A stretch of 64,000 bases of DNA from Pedobacter frigidisoli. GTDB taxonomy: Bacteria; Bacteroidota; Bacteroidia; Sphingobacteriales; Sphingobacteriaceae. The position numbers were made by a program, and so were the translations under genes. Below, piece after piece: positions 34,681-43,301 of this stretch. The stretch is taken from contig NZ_SJSN01000001.1 in assembly GCF_004331675.1 (NCBI RefSeq), forward strand, positions 310,001-374,000, given 5' to 3'. Under the pieces are notes generated by a model. That model was not told the DNA's origin and did no database searches. It worked only from the letters and a program-made list of their open reading frames with translations. Position 1 is the stretch's first letter; every line of letters starts with the position of its first letter.

Positions 34681-37600
34681 ATGAAGAAAATTTTACTCGC
34701 CATTGCGCTGGTATTTTCTACTACAATGCTATTTGCACAGCAAACCACTTTCCCAGTTAACGGCTCTTTCGACACCCGTCCTGGAATGTTCGCATTTACC
34801 AATGCAACTATTGTAGTTAATGCCAACCAAACCTTAACAAATGCTACACTTTTAATTAAAGGACAAACGATTCAAGCGGTTGGCGCTGGCTTGGCGGTCC
34901 CAAAAGGGTATGTTGTTGTCGATCTTAAAGGAAAATTTATTTATCCATCGCTAGTTGATGCTTTTACAAGCTATGGAATTACCGAAGCGGCTGGCCCAAC
35001 ACGTGGCTTTGGTGGTCAACGCCAATCTATTTTTGTTTCGACGAAAAAAGGTGCTTATGGATGGAATGAAGCGATTAGACCAGAAACCTACGTTAAGAAT
35101 ATTTTTTCTACGGATAGCAAAAAAGCGGATGAACTACGTAAAGTAGGTTTCGGAAGTGTAAACGTAATTTCTCGTGATGGTATTGCTCGTGGAGTATCTG
35201 CCGCTGTTACGTTAAACGAGGGTACCGACAACAATGTGATTTTGAAAGATCAAACTGCAGCAAATTATTCGTTTAATAAAGGCACTTCTTCAAACGATTA
35301 TCCAACTTCTTTAATGGGTTCTATCGCTTTGCTACGCCAAACCTATTACGATTCGCAATGGTATGGCAAGCAAAAAGAGGAGTACAATATCTCTTTAGAT
35401 GAATTTGGGAAGCAACAAACCATGCCACAAATTTTTGAGGTTGATGGTTGGGCGAATGTGCTTCGTGCTGATAAAATCGGCAAGGAATTTGGCAAGAAAT
35501 TCATCATCAAATCTGGCGGCGATGAATACCAACGTATTAATGAGGTGAAAGCAACTGGAGCAAGTTTGATTATTCCTTTGTCTTTTCCGAAAGCTTATGA
35601 TGTAGAAGATCCTGCTGAAGCCAGAAATGTAACCTTGGCACAAATGAAAGGTTGGGAATTGGCTCCAACTAACCCTGCCGCTTTAGAGAAAGCAGGAATC
35701 AAGTTTGCCTTAACTGCTTTTGGTTTAGAAAACAGTCGCGATTTTTGGGCTAACATTCGCACCGCAATTGAGAACGGATTAACAGAAAAACAAGCCTTAT
35801 TATCGGTAACAACAACTCCAGCAGAGCTTTTGGGCATCAGCGACAAAGTAGGTTCATTGGAGAAAGGTAAAGTAGCCAACTTCCTAATCTCATCAGATAA
35901 CTTATTCAAAAATGGAAATATCATTTTTGAGAACTGGGTTCAAGGCAAGCGTTTCATTGTGAATAAAATGGATGTGAGCGATGTGCGTGGAACTTATAAC
36001 TTAAACGTTGATGGTGTTGGTGCCCTAACCTTAAAAATAACCGGAACTGGTGGTGGTTCTTCAGCAGCGATTGAAAGAACTGGTGTAGATAGTGTAAAAA
36101 CTACAGCAACTTTCACCAGAAATGGCGATTGGGTGAGCATCAACTTCAATCTAAAGAAAAACCCTAAGGGCGATGTTCGTTTAAGTGGCTACATTACTTC
36201 TGCAAACCCGTTAACCATTAAAGGCGAATCTGCATTAGCAGATGGAACCAATGGAAAATTCACGGCAACCTACAAAGAGGCGGCTAAGGAAACACCGAAG
36301 AAAGATGAGCCTAAGCCAAGCTTAGCAGTCGGACCAATCATTTATCCTTTCACGGCCTTTGGTTCTGCAGAATTACCAAAGCAAGAAACGGTTTTAATAA
36401 AAAATGGAACCGTTTGGACGAATGAAATGGACGGTATATTGCAAAATACCGATGTACTTTTAGAAAATGGCAAAATTAAGGCTATTGGCAAAAACCTTTC
36501 AGCAGCTGGCGCAAAAGTTATCGATGCAACTGGTAAACATGTAACAGCTGGCATAATCGATGAACACTCGCACATTGCTGCGACAGGAATTAATGAGGGC
36601 GCACAATCTGTTTCCGCCGAAGTTCGTATGGGAGATGTAATTACTGCAGAAGATGTAAATATTTATCGCCAATTGGCTGGTGGAGTTACCACTTCTCAAA
36701 TTTTACATGGTTCGGCAAATCCAATTGGTGGGCAGTCGCAATTGATTAAATTACGTTGGGGAAAATCTGCTGAAGAATTAAAATTCGCTGGCGCAGATGG
36801 TTTTATCAAATTTGCCTTAGGCGAAAACGTGAAGCAAAGTAATTTCGGTACTGGTGCTCGTTTCCCGGTTACGCGTATGGGTGTAGAGCAAACTTTTGTT
36901 GATGAATTTACCCGTGCAAAAGAATACGCAAAAGCAATGTCGGTTAAAGGCAACAGCGTTCGTAGGGATTTAGAATTGGATGCTATTGTAGAGATTTTGA
37001 ATAACAAACGTTTCATTACTTGTCACTCTTATGTGCAGAGCGAAATCAATATGTTAATCCATGTTGCTGATAGTTTAGGTTTTAAGATCAACACCTTTAC
37101 CCACATTTTAGAGGGTTATAAAGTGGCTGATAAAATGAAAGCACATGGCATTGCGGGCTCAACTTTCTCAGATTGGTGGGCTTACAAAAATGAAGTTGCA
37201 GAGGCAATTCCTTACAACGGAAAAATTATGCACAACGTTGGCGTAACTACCGCTTTCAATTCTGATGATGCTGAAATGGCTCGCCACTTAAATCAGGAAG
37301 CTGGTAAATCAGTTTTATATGGTAATGTTCCAGAGGAGGAAGCATTAAAATTCGTGACTTTAAATCCCGCTAAAATGCTGCACATAGATGATAAAGTTGG
37401 AAGTTTAAAAGCAGGTAAAGATGCCGATGTGGTGATCTGGACAGCTAATCCACTTTCAATTTATGCCAGAGCGGAAAAAACTTTTGTGGATGGAATTGCT
37501 TATTGGGATCTTGAAAAAGATGCGCAAGTAATCAAAGCACAACAAATTGAAAAGGCTCGCTTGATTCAAAAAATGTTAGACAGCAAAAGTAAAGGTGGCA

Positions 37601-37698
37601 GAACGCAACGCCCAATGGGAGATGCGCCACGCTTATACAATTGCGAAACCTTAGAAAATTATTCAGCTGAATTAACCGAAAATGAACATGCACACTAA
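34681..37698 (+). CDS. Secreted two-module amidohydrolase-family protein
   Basis: A signal peptide (ending MLFAQQ) precedes two imidazolonepropionase-like amidohydrolase modules. Module 1 (about 25-435) has the small beta domain (ATLLIKGQTIQAVG) and the distal VGSLEKGKVANFLI, but where the metal motif PGLIDxHxH is expected it reads FIYPSLVDAFTS, so it lacks the HxH. A beta-rich linker follows (435-540). Module 2 (about 555-965) has HVTAGIIDEHSHIAA with His629/His631, FTHILEGYKV and NSDDAEMARH, so it looks catalytic. The substrate is unknown; a cyclic amide or dipeptide is plausible. The next gene is a second family member starting two bases after the stop. Confidence 0.85.
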   Translation: MKKILLAIALVFSTTMLFAQQTTFPVNGSFDTRPGMFAFTNATIVVNANQTLTNATLLIKGQTIQAVGAGLAVPKGYVVVDLKGKFIYPSLVDAFTSYGITEAAGPTRGFGGQRQSIFVSTKKGAYGWNEAIRPETYVKNIFSTDSKKADELRKVGFGSVNVISRDGIARGVSAAVTLNEGTDNNVILKDQTAANYSFNKGTSSNDYPTSLMGSIALLRQTYYDSQWYGKQKEEYNISLDEFGKQQTMPQIFEVDGWANVLRADKIGKEFGKKFIIKSGGDEYQRINEVKATGASLIIPLSFPKAYDVEDPAEARNVTLAQMKGWELAPTNPAALEKAGIKFALTAFGLENSRDFWANIRTAIENGLTEKQALLSVTTTPAELLGISDKVGSLEKGKVANFLISSDNLFKNGNIIFENWVQGKRFIVNKMDVSDVRGTYNLNVDGVGALTLKITGTGGGSSAAIERTGVDSVKTTATFTRNGDWVSINFNLKKNPKGDVRLSGYITSANPLTIKGESALADGTNGKFTATYKEAAKETPKKDEPKPSLAVGPIIYPFTAFGSAELPKQETVLIKNGTVWTNEMDGILQNTDVLLENGKIKAIGKNLSAAGAKVIDATGKHVTAGIIDEHSHIAATGINEGAQSVSAEVRMGDVITAEDVNIYRQLAGGVTTSQILHGSANPIGGQSQLIKLRWGKSAEELKFAGADGFIKFALGENVKQSNFGTGARFPVTRMGVEQTFVDEFTRAKEYAKAMSVKGNSVRRDLELDAIVEILNNKRFITCHSYVQSEINMLIHVADSLGFKINTFTHILEGYKVADKMKAHGIAGSTFSDWWAYKNEVAEAIPYNGKIMHNVGVTTAFNSDDAEMARHLNQEAGKSVLYGNVPEEEALKFVTLNPAKMLHIDDKVGSLKAGKDADVVIWTANPLSIYARAEKTFVDGIAYWDLEKDAQVIKAQQIEKARLIQKMLDSKSKGGRTQRPMGDAPRLYNCETLENYSAELTENEHAH

Positions 37699-37699
37699 C

Positions 37700-39010
37700 A
37701 TGAAATCCTATTTAATGAGTCTGGCTTTTTCGGCTACAAGCCTGATGTGTTTCGCACAAGCAAACATTTCGCCAGCTAAAAAACAAAGCAAAACCATCGC
37801 CATAACAGGAGCAACTGTTCATGTAGGCAACGGAACGGTTATCGAAAATGGAACCATTCTTTTTGGTAATGGAAAAATTATTTCGGTTACAGCAAACGGA
37901 CAAGTGCCACAAGATGATGTAACTAGAATTGTGGCTACAGGAAAACATATTTACCCAGGTTTTATTGCAGCCACAACCAACTTAGGTTTGGCTGAAACTG
38001 AATCGATAAAAGCAACATTGGATTTCGAGGAAATTGGCGATTTCAATTCGCACATTCGTTCTATTGTAGCTTACAACACCGATTCGAAAGTTCCTGCAAC
38101 GCTACGGAGCAATGGTATTTTAATGGCGCAACCCACTCCACAAGGCGGAACAGTTTCTGGAAGTTCTTCGGTTGTTCAACTAGATGCTTGGAATTGGGAA
38201 GATGCAGCAATTAGAAAAGATGATGCCATGCACATGACTTGGCCAGTTACACCACGTTTTAGAGGTGGTTTTGGCGGTTTCGTCCGACCACAAATGTCGC
38301 CAGAACTTTTAGCAGAAAGAACACAAGCGGCAATTGCGCAGCTCACTTCTTTCTTTGCTGAAGCTAAAGCTTATTCGGAGATGGAAAAACCAGAGGTAAT
38401 TAATACGCGTTTCGCAGCAATGAAAAGGGTTTTCTCTGGTGATGAAAAATTATTCATCGCAGCCGATAGTCAAAAGGATATTGTTGCGGCTGTAAACTTC
38501 GCCAAGAAATTCGGAATTACGCCTGTCATTACTGGCGCTGATGAGGCATACTTGGTAATCGATTTCTTGAAAGAAAATAATATCAGCTTAGTGGTTAAGC
38601 AGCCTCATGCTTTGCCAAACAATAACGACGATGACGTGAACATGCCTTATAAAAACGCTGCAGTTTTAGCCAATGCGGGTTTAAATGTGGTATTAAGTAT
38701 AGATGGTTATTGGCAACAACGCAACTTGCCTTTTATGGCTGGTACAGTTACGGCTTGGGGATTGGATAAGGAAAAAGCATTATCAACCATCACATTAAAT
38801 GCTGCAAAAGTAATGGGTGTTGATAAAACTACCGGCAGTATCGAAACTGGTAAAGATGCTACTTTCTTTATCTCTGCTGGCGATGCGTTGGATATGAGGA
38901 CTAACAAAGTGGAGCAAGCTTTTATCCAAGGAAGAGATATTAATCTGGATAATTTGCACAAGCAATTAGATAAAAAGTTTAGTGATAAATACGCTGGGGA
39001 GAAGAAGTAG
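37700..39010 (+). CDS. Secreted amidohydrolase-like protein lacking the HxH metal motif
   Basis: I start at 37700 (MKSYLMSLAFSATSLMCFAQ), a good signal peptide whose ATG lies one base after the stop of the preceding gene; an earlier ATG at 37682 would overlap. The protein has about 436 residues. The amidohydrolase small domain (TGATVHVGNGTVIENGTILF) and the C-terminal MGVDKTTGSIETGKDATFFI are clear, but the site for HxH reads HIYPGFIAATTN. It may be a non-catalytic partner of the upstream protein. A terminator follows. Confidence 0.82.
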   Translation: MKSYLMSLAFSATSLMCFAQANISPAKKQSKTIAITGATVHVGNGTVIENGTILFGNGKIISVTANGQVPQDDVTRIVATGKHIYPGFIAATTNLGLAETESIKATLDFEEIGDFNSHIRSIVAYNTDSKVPATLRSNGILMAQPTPQGGTVSGSSSVVQLDAWNWEDAAIRKDDAMHMTWPVTPRFRGGFGGFVRPQMSPELLAERTQAAIAQLTSFFAEAKAYSEMEKPEVINTRFAAMKRVFSGDEKLFIAADSQKDIVAAVNFAKKFGITPVITGADEAYLVIDFLKENNISLVVKQPHALPNNNDDDVNMPYKNAAVLANAGLNVVLSIDGYWQQRNLPFMAGTVTAWGLDKEKALSTITLNAAKVMGVDKTTGSIETGKDATFFISAGDALDMRTNKVEQAFIQGRDINLDNLHKQLDKKFSDKYAGEKK

Positions 39011-39033
39011 TTAAATTTCTTATAGCTTAAATT

Positions 39034-39062
39034 AAGTCGTGGCATTTCGCTGCGACTTTTTT
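39034..39062 (+). terminator. Intrinsic terminator of the amidohydrolase pair
   Basis: AAGTCG and CGACTT pair with an inner GC/GC step around ATTTC, followed by six T residues. It is 23 bases after the stop of the second amidohydrolase gene. Confidence 0.8.
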
Positions 39063-39118
39063 GTTTAACGAGTTTTCTAATGCAGAAGGCACTGTATTTT
39101 ATACCAGTTGTTTTTACA

Positions 39119-39640
39119 CACTCGTCATTGAGAAACAATTTTTCATTGTTTTGTGGCAACCTCATTGCTGCTTGTAGACTGGAAAGGCAAGGTGGAGATT
39201 GCCACTAATATTACCGATGAAGAATCGGAGAATATTCTCGCAAGGACGGATTAGGAGCAGAGAATCGTCATTTTTTTTACGTTAAAACTAACACTCCAGC
39301 TCACGTACCCACCTAGTACACTCGTCATTGCGAGAAACAATTTTTCATCGGGACGTGGCAACCTCATTGCTGCTAGCAAGGTGGAGATTGCCACTAATAT
39401 TACCGATGAAAAATCGGAGAATATTCTCGCAAGGACGGATAAGGAGCAGAGAATCGTCATTTTTTTTACGTTAAAACTAACACTCCAGCTCACGTACCCA
39501 GCTAGTACACTCGTCATTGCGAGAAACAATTTTTCATTGTTTCGTGGCAACCTCATTGCTGCTTGTACTCTGAAAAAGCAAGGTGGAGATTGCCACTAAT
39601 ATTACAGATGAAAAATCGGAGAATATTCTCGCAAGGACGC
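39119..39640. repeat. Three tandem copies of a long CGTCATTGCGAGAAACAATT palindrome
   Basis: Copies begin at 39119, 39319 and 39508, of about 200, 189 and 132 bases (the last cut short). Each holds CGTCATTGCGAGAA...GTGGCAACCTC and, inverted, GAGATTGCCAC...TTCTCGCAAGGACG. The spacer of about 60 bases between copies (AGGAGCAGAGAATCGTCATT, then a block ending CACGTACCC) is also repeated, so this is a tandem duplication of element plus flank. The first copy has lost the CG of TTGCGAG. Confidence 0.9.
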
Positions 39641-39672
39641 AGGATGGAAACCATGGCGGCACTATTAAAACA

Positions 39673-39779
39673 GTTACAAGTTGGCGATGAGCAGTTGTAA
39701 GTCGGCAGTAGCTAGGTTCAACTTAGCAGTAGCTATTACCAACTTGGCCGTTGCTAGGTTCAGCATTGCAGTAGTAAAA
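39673..39779. repeat. Degenerate minisatellite of about five 19-23-bp units
   Basis: Related units such as AAGTCGGCAGTAGCTAGGTT, CAACTTAGCAGTAGCTATTA, CAACTTGGCCGTTGCTAGGT and CAGCATTGCAGTAGTAAA follow one another. Units share GCAGTAGCTA and (A)ACTT blocks but no two are identical. It has no coding sense I can identify. Confidence 0.6.
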
Positions 39780-39965
39780 ACAACGCTTTAGGCTACCAAA
39801 ATCAATTATCTCTACGGGTCATCACTAACAATTGATGATTTTATCTTAACATATACCCATAAATCGAACAATTTATAAACCATTTGATAACATAAAATCG
39901 AAATCAGCTTAACACTACAATAACAATTTTGCATCATAAAAATCAGAACTAATCATAATGAAACC

Positions 39966-40003
39966 TGCACGAGCAAAAACTCGATATAATTTACGCTCGT
40001 GCA
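39966..40003 (+). promoter_or_regulatory. Leader hairpin upstream of the TonB-dependent receptor
   Basis: TGCACGAGC and GCTCGTGCA form a perfect nine-base-pair stem with a 20-base loop, 29 bases upstream of the receptor ATG. It has no T-run, so it is not a terminator. It could affect mRNA stability or translation. Confidence 0.5.
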
Positions 40004-40032
40004 AGCTTCAAAACCTATTAAAAAATCAAACT

Positions 40033-43000
40033 ATGATGAAAAATTTACTAGTTGCAGTAATGCTACTATTGTGTTTTGCTACCAATTCGGCAATGGCACA
40101 AACTACGCAAGCATCCATATCGGGTATTGTAACCGATGACCAGAAGAAGCCCATTCCAGGTGTTTCTATCCAAATTAAAAATAACTCGACTGGTTTTACC
40201 ACCAGAACATCAACCAATGCCCAAGGGGAATACACTTTTAAAGAACTTCCATTGGGTGGTCCTTACACTGTTAAAGCTATTTACGTTGGTTTCGGCGAAC
40301 AAAACAGAAGTGGCTATATGTTAAATCAAGGTGATGCAGTGAAAATTGCAATTAACATGCAAGAGGCCTCTCAAAACCTAGAGGCTGTTCAGGTTGTGGC
40401 ATCTGGTTTAAAAAACAAAGTGAAAAACTTTGGTGCATCTACAGAAATTTCTGCAAAAACCATGACTCAACTTCCCGTAAACGGGCGTAACTTCTCTAAC
40501 TTAATGGATTTATCCCCTTTAAGCCGCGGAGGTGGTATTTCTGGTCAGCTGGGTTCATCTACAAACTACACTATTGATGGTATGGGCGCCAAAAACCCAA
40601 CATCTTCTGGTTCTACAACCAGTCGTAGCGGTGCCCCATATTCCATTTCTATGGAGGCTGTTCGTGAGTTTAAGGTAATTACCAACCAATACGATGTAAC
40701 TTATGGCAGAGCCGGTGGTGGTACTGTGAGTGCGGTTACAAAATCTGGTACAAACACCTTAAGCGGAAGTGCCTTTACCTATGGAAGAGCTGATTGGTTA
40801 TCTTCTCCTTATGATATTAGAGGCATAAAACGTGATAATGACTTCTCTACTTATCAATATGGTTTTACTTTAGGCGGACCAATCATCAAGGATAAATTGC
40901 ACTATTTTGTGGGATGGGATCATCAAAGAGATGCTCGCCCTTTAATTATTGCTGATGTTAATGGCGCTGCTGATGAGGCAAGATTCAGAATTACCAATAG
41001 CACTTTAGAACAATTTTTAGGAATAGCACGTACAAAATACGGTGTGGCCAACACAAAACAGTATGGTACATTCGATAAGAAACGTGGAACGGATGCAGCA
41101 TTTGCCCGTTTAGATTGGCAGATTGATGATAAAAACTTATTAACCATCCGTGATAACTATACCAACGACAGAAATCCATTGGGTTTAGCTGATAATACGG
41201 CAATCAATTTCTTCGAAAGTTATGGTAACGATAAAAACGTTGATAACAATTTATTGGCAACCTTGCGTTCAACCATCAGCAGTAAAATTACCAACGAATT
41301 AAAAGTACAACACTTATACACTTACCAGGCGAGTACACAAAATGATGAATTAACAGGTGCTATTCCAAGAGCGCAAGTTGGTAACATTGTTTCAAAACTT
41401 TCCGATGGATCAAGCATTGCTACTGCCATTCAAATTGGTGGTCACCGTTTTGGACAAGAGGGCTTCACCAATAACGTAATTCAGTTGGTAGATAATTTTT
41501 ACTACAATACCGATAAAGTGAAATATACTTTTGGTATTGATTTACAATACACACGTGCAACATCACTTTATGGAAGTGAGGTAAACGGTCGTTTCGAATA
41601 CAGCAGCAGTAACGCTGGAGCAACATCAGCAATACAGAATTTCGAAAATTTAGCACCAAATAGGTATTATCGTGAGGTTCCTTTATTGCCAGATCCAACA
41701 GTAAAAGCTGCGATTTGGAACACGGCAATTTATGGTCAAATGCAAACTAAATTGGCTACAGGTTTAGATTTTATTGGTGGTGTTCGTGTGGATTATAGTG
41801 CTTACCCAAAATCGCCACTTAACCAAGATTTATTTAATGCAATTGGCATCAGAACAGATCATAAATTGAAACAATTCTTAGTGCAGCCGAGAATTCAATT
41901 TGATTGGGATATTAACGAAAATAGAACAGACTTCGTGCGTTTGGGTGCTGGTATTTTCGGATCGGATGTAAACAATTACGTGACCATTAACAATTTAACT
42001 TTTGATGGTAAGCACTTAGCAACCGTAGATGTTTTTGGGGCTGATGTTCCAACGCCTAACTTTATTGGTTATAGAAATGGTACTGCTCAAGCACCAAGCT
42101 TGCCTTTATTACAAGTTCCAACCATTAATACTTATGCAGAAGACGCCAAGATTCCGGTAGTTTACAAAGCCAATTTATCATATAGCAAATTAATAACTGA
42201 TAAACTTAAGGTTGGAATTACAGGTTATGCTACTTTAGGCCGCAATAACTACATGTATGTAGATAGAAACATGGTCGCAAATCCATTCTTTACTTTACCT
42301 AATGAGGGTAATCGTGGTGTCTTTGTGCCAACTACGAGCATTGCAGCGGGTAGCGGTGTAGCCGATTGGAAAGGCGGTCGATTAACGAACAAATTTGGTC
42401 GTGTGTTAGAGTTAAATAGTCAAGGTAAGGTTAATCAGTTTGCTGTTGTGGTAGATGCTACTTGGAACTATTTTAGAGACGGAGAAATTTCTGCCAGTTT
42501 CACTTACAACGATACAAAAGACAACACTTCTTACAATGGAAACGTAGCCAACTCTGCAACTTTATCTTTACCGGTTAAGGATGATCCAAGAGATTTAAGC
42601 AAAATGTCTTATTCAGATAATCAATTCCGCAGCAAGGTGGTTATTTACGGAACGCTACCAACATTTTATGGCATAACAGTAGGAGTTCGCTATTCTGGAA
42701 TTGGTGGTACGCGTTATAGCCTATTGGCTGGTGGAAATATCAATGGCGATTTTGTTGCCACGAATGATTTAGCTTATGTTTTCGATAGAAATAGCACAAG
42801 TGTGCCTGCGAACATTCGTACTGGTTTACAAACCTTATTGGATAATCCAGATGCTAGCCAAAGCTTAAAAGATTACGTTAATAAGTATTCTGGTCAAATT
42901 GCAGAACGTAATGGAGGTATAAATGATTTCTTTGGAATTGTAGATTTAAGAATCAGCAAGAAATTCAAAATCTATAAATCACATAACATAGAGCTTTCTG

Positions 43001-43197
43001 GAGATATCTTCAACTTGGGTAACTTGTTAAACAAGAAATGGGGAGTTAACGAAACCATGGGTAATCAAGCTTTATATGCAGTTTCAGCTTTTGATGCCAC
43101 AAACAGAGCTTATACTTACCGCGTAAATAATACGGGTGTAGTTACGCCATCGGGTAATCCATGGCAAATGCAAATCGGTTTGAGATACGGATTTTAG
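40033..43197 (+). CDS. Oar-like TonB-dependent outer-membrane receptor
   Basis: The start is placed at 40033 (MMKNLLVAVMLLL), which gives a signal peptide ending SAMAQ; the 25 codons upstream would be leader sequence with a hairpin. A carboxypeptidase-regulatory-like beta-sandwich (about 28-110, SISGIVTDDQKKPIPGVSIQ) is followed by a plug (TQLPVNGRNFSNLMDLSPL, NYTIDGMGA) and a barrel ending in QMQIGLRYGF with C-terminal Phe. The layout is that of Oar/Cna-B receptors rather than SusC, and no SusD gene follows. The substrate is unknown; such proteins take up peptides or oligosaccharides or act in adhesion. A terminator lies 40 bases after the stop. Confidence 0.9.
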   Translation: MMKNLLVAVMLLLCFATNSAMAQTTQASISGIVTDDQKKPIPGVSIQIKNNSTGFTTRTSTNAQGEYTFKELPLGGPYTVKAIYVGFGEQNRSGYMLNQGDAVKIAINMQEASQNLEAVQVVASGLKNKVKNFGASTEISAKTMTQLPVNGRNFSNLMDLSPLSRGGGISGQLGSSTNYTIDGMGAKNPTSSGSTTSRSGAPYSISMEAVREFKVITNQYDVTYGRAGGGTVSAVTKSGTNTLSGSAFTYGRADWLSSPYDIRGIKRDNDFSTYQYGFTLGGPIIKDKLHYFVGWDHQRDARPLIIADVNGAADEARFRITNSTLEQFLGIARTKYGVANTKQYGTFDKKRGTDAAFARLDWQIDDKNLLTIRDNYTNDRNPLGLADNTAINFFESYGNDKNVDNNLLATLRSTISSKITNELKVQHLYTYQASTQNDELTGAIPRAQVGNIVSKLSDGSSIATAIQIGGHRFGQEGFTNNVIQLVDNFYYNTDKVKYTFGIDLQYTRATSLYGSEVNGRFEYSSSNAGATSAIQNFENLAPNRYYREVPLLPDPTVKAAIWNTAIYGQMQTKLATGLDFIGGVRVDYSAYPKSPLNQDLFNAIGIRTDHKLKQFLVQPRIQFDWDINENRTDFVRLGAGIFGSDVNNYVTINNLTFDGKHLATVDVFGADVPTPNFIGYRNGTAQAPSLPLLQVPTINTYAEDAKIPVVYKANLSYSKLITDKLKVGITGYATLGRNNYMYVDRNMVANPFFTLPNEGNRGVFVPTTSIAAGSGVADWKGGRLTNKFGRVLELNSQGKVNQFAVVVDATWNYFRDGEISASFTYNDTKDNTSYNGNVANSATLSLPVKDDPRDLSKMSYSDNQFRSKVVIYGTLPTFYGITVGVRYSGIGGTRYSLLAGGNINGDFVATNDLAYVFDRNSTSVPANIRTGLQTLLDNPDASQSLKDYVNKYSGQIAERNGGINDFFGIVDLRISKKFKIYKSHNIELSGDIFNLGNLLNKKWGVNETMGNQALYAVSAFDATNRAYTYRVNNTGVVTPSGNPWQMQIGLRYGF

Positions 43198-43235
43198 TCA
43201 CAGGAAGATACATTGTATCTTTCTAAAAAGTCATA

Positions 43236-43270
43236 AAAAAAGGGAATGGATTTTTATCCGTTCCCTTTTT
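43236..43270 (+). terminator. Intrinsic terminator of the TonB-receptor gene
   Basis: AGGGAATGGAT and ATCCGTTCCCT pair (one wobble) with a TTTT loop, followed by five T. Two bases later the -7 box of the next gene begins, so the terminator and promoter abut. Confidence 0.9.
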
Positions 43271-43271
43271 C

Positions 43272-43279
43272 TATTTTTG
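43272..43279 (+). promoter_or_regulatory. Putative -7 box of the ABC exporter gene
   Basis: TATTTTTG matches TAnnTTTG and lies 22 bases before the ATG at 43302. The upstream spacer region is occupied by the preceding terminator, and no clear -33 TTG is visible. Confidence 0.45.
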
Positions 43280-43301
43280 CAGTACAAACAACAAAACTTT
43301 A

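Larger units (their letters stand above)
39011..40032. other. Repeat-dense 1-kb intergenic region
   Basis: After a terminator at 39034-39062 come three tandem long palindromes (39119-39640), a degenerate 19-23-bp minisatellite (39673-39779), about 180 bases of AT-rich DNA and a leader hairpin (39966-40003) before the TonB receptor gene. I see no credible gene; the open frames in the repeat array are shared between copies and are by-products. Confidence 0.7.

Noticed and set aside
39251..39599. Repeated-looking frame with MRLPRNNEKLFLAMTS motifs
   Set aside because: The apparent protein repeats are the tandem palindrome copies read in frame, not a repeat protein.
39119..39640. Possible CRISPR array
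   Set aside because: Units are about 190 bp, internally palindromic and with repeated, not unique, spacers; no cas genes are near.
39958..40032. 25-residue N-terminal extension of the TonB receptor
   Set aside because: It would place a charged segment before the signal peptide and runs through a leader hairpin; the ATG at 40033 gives a normal signal peptide.
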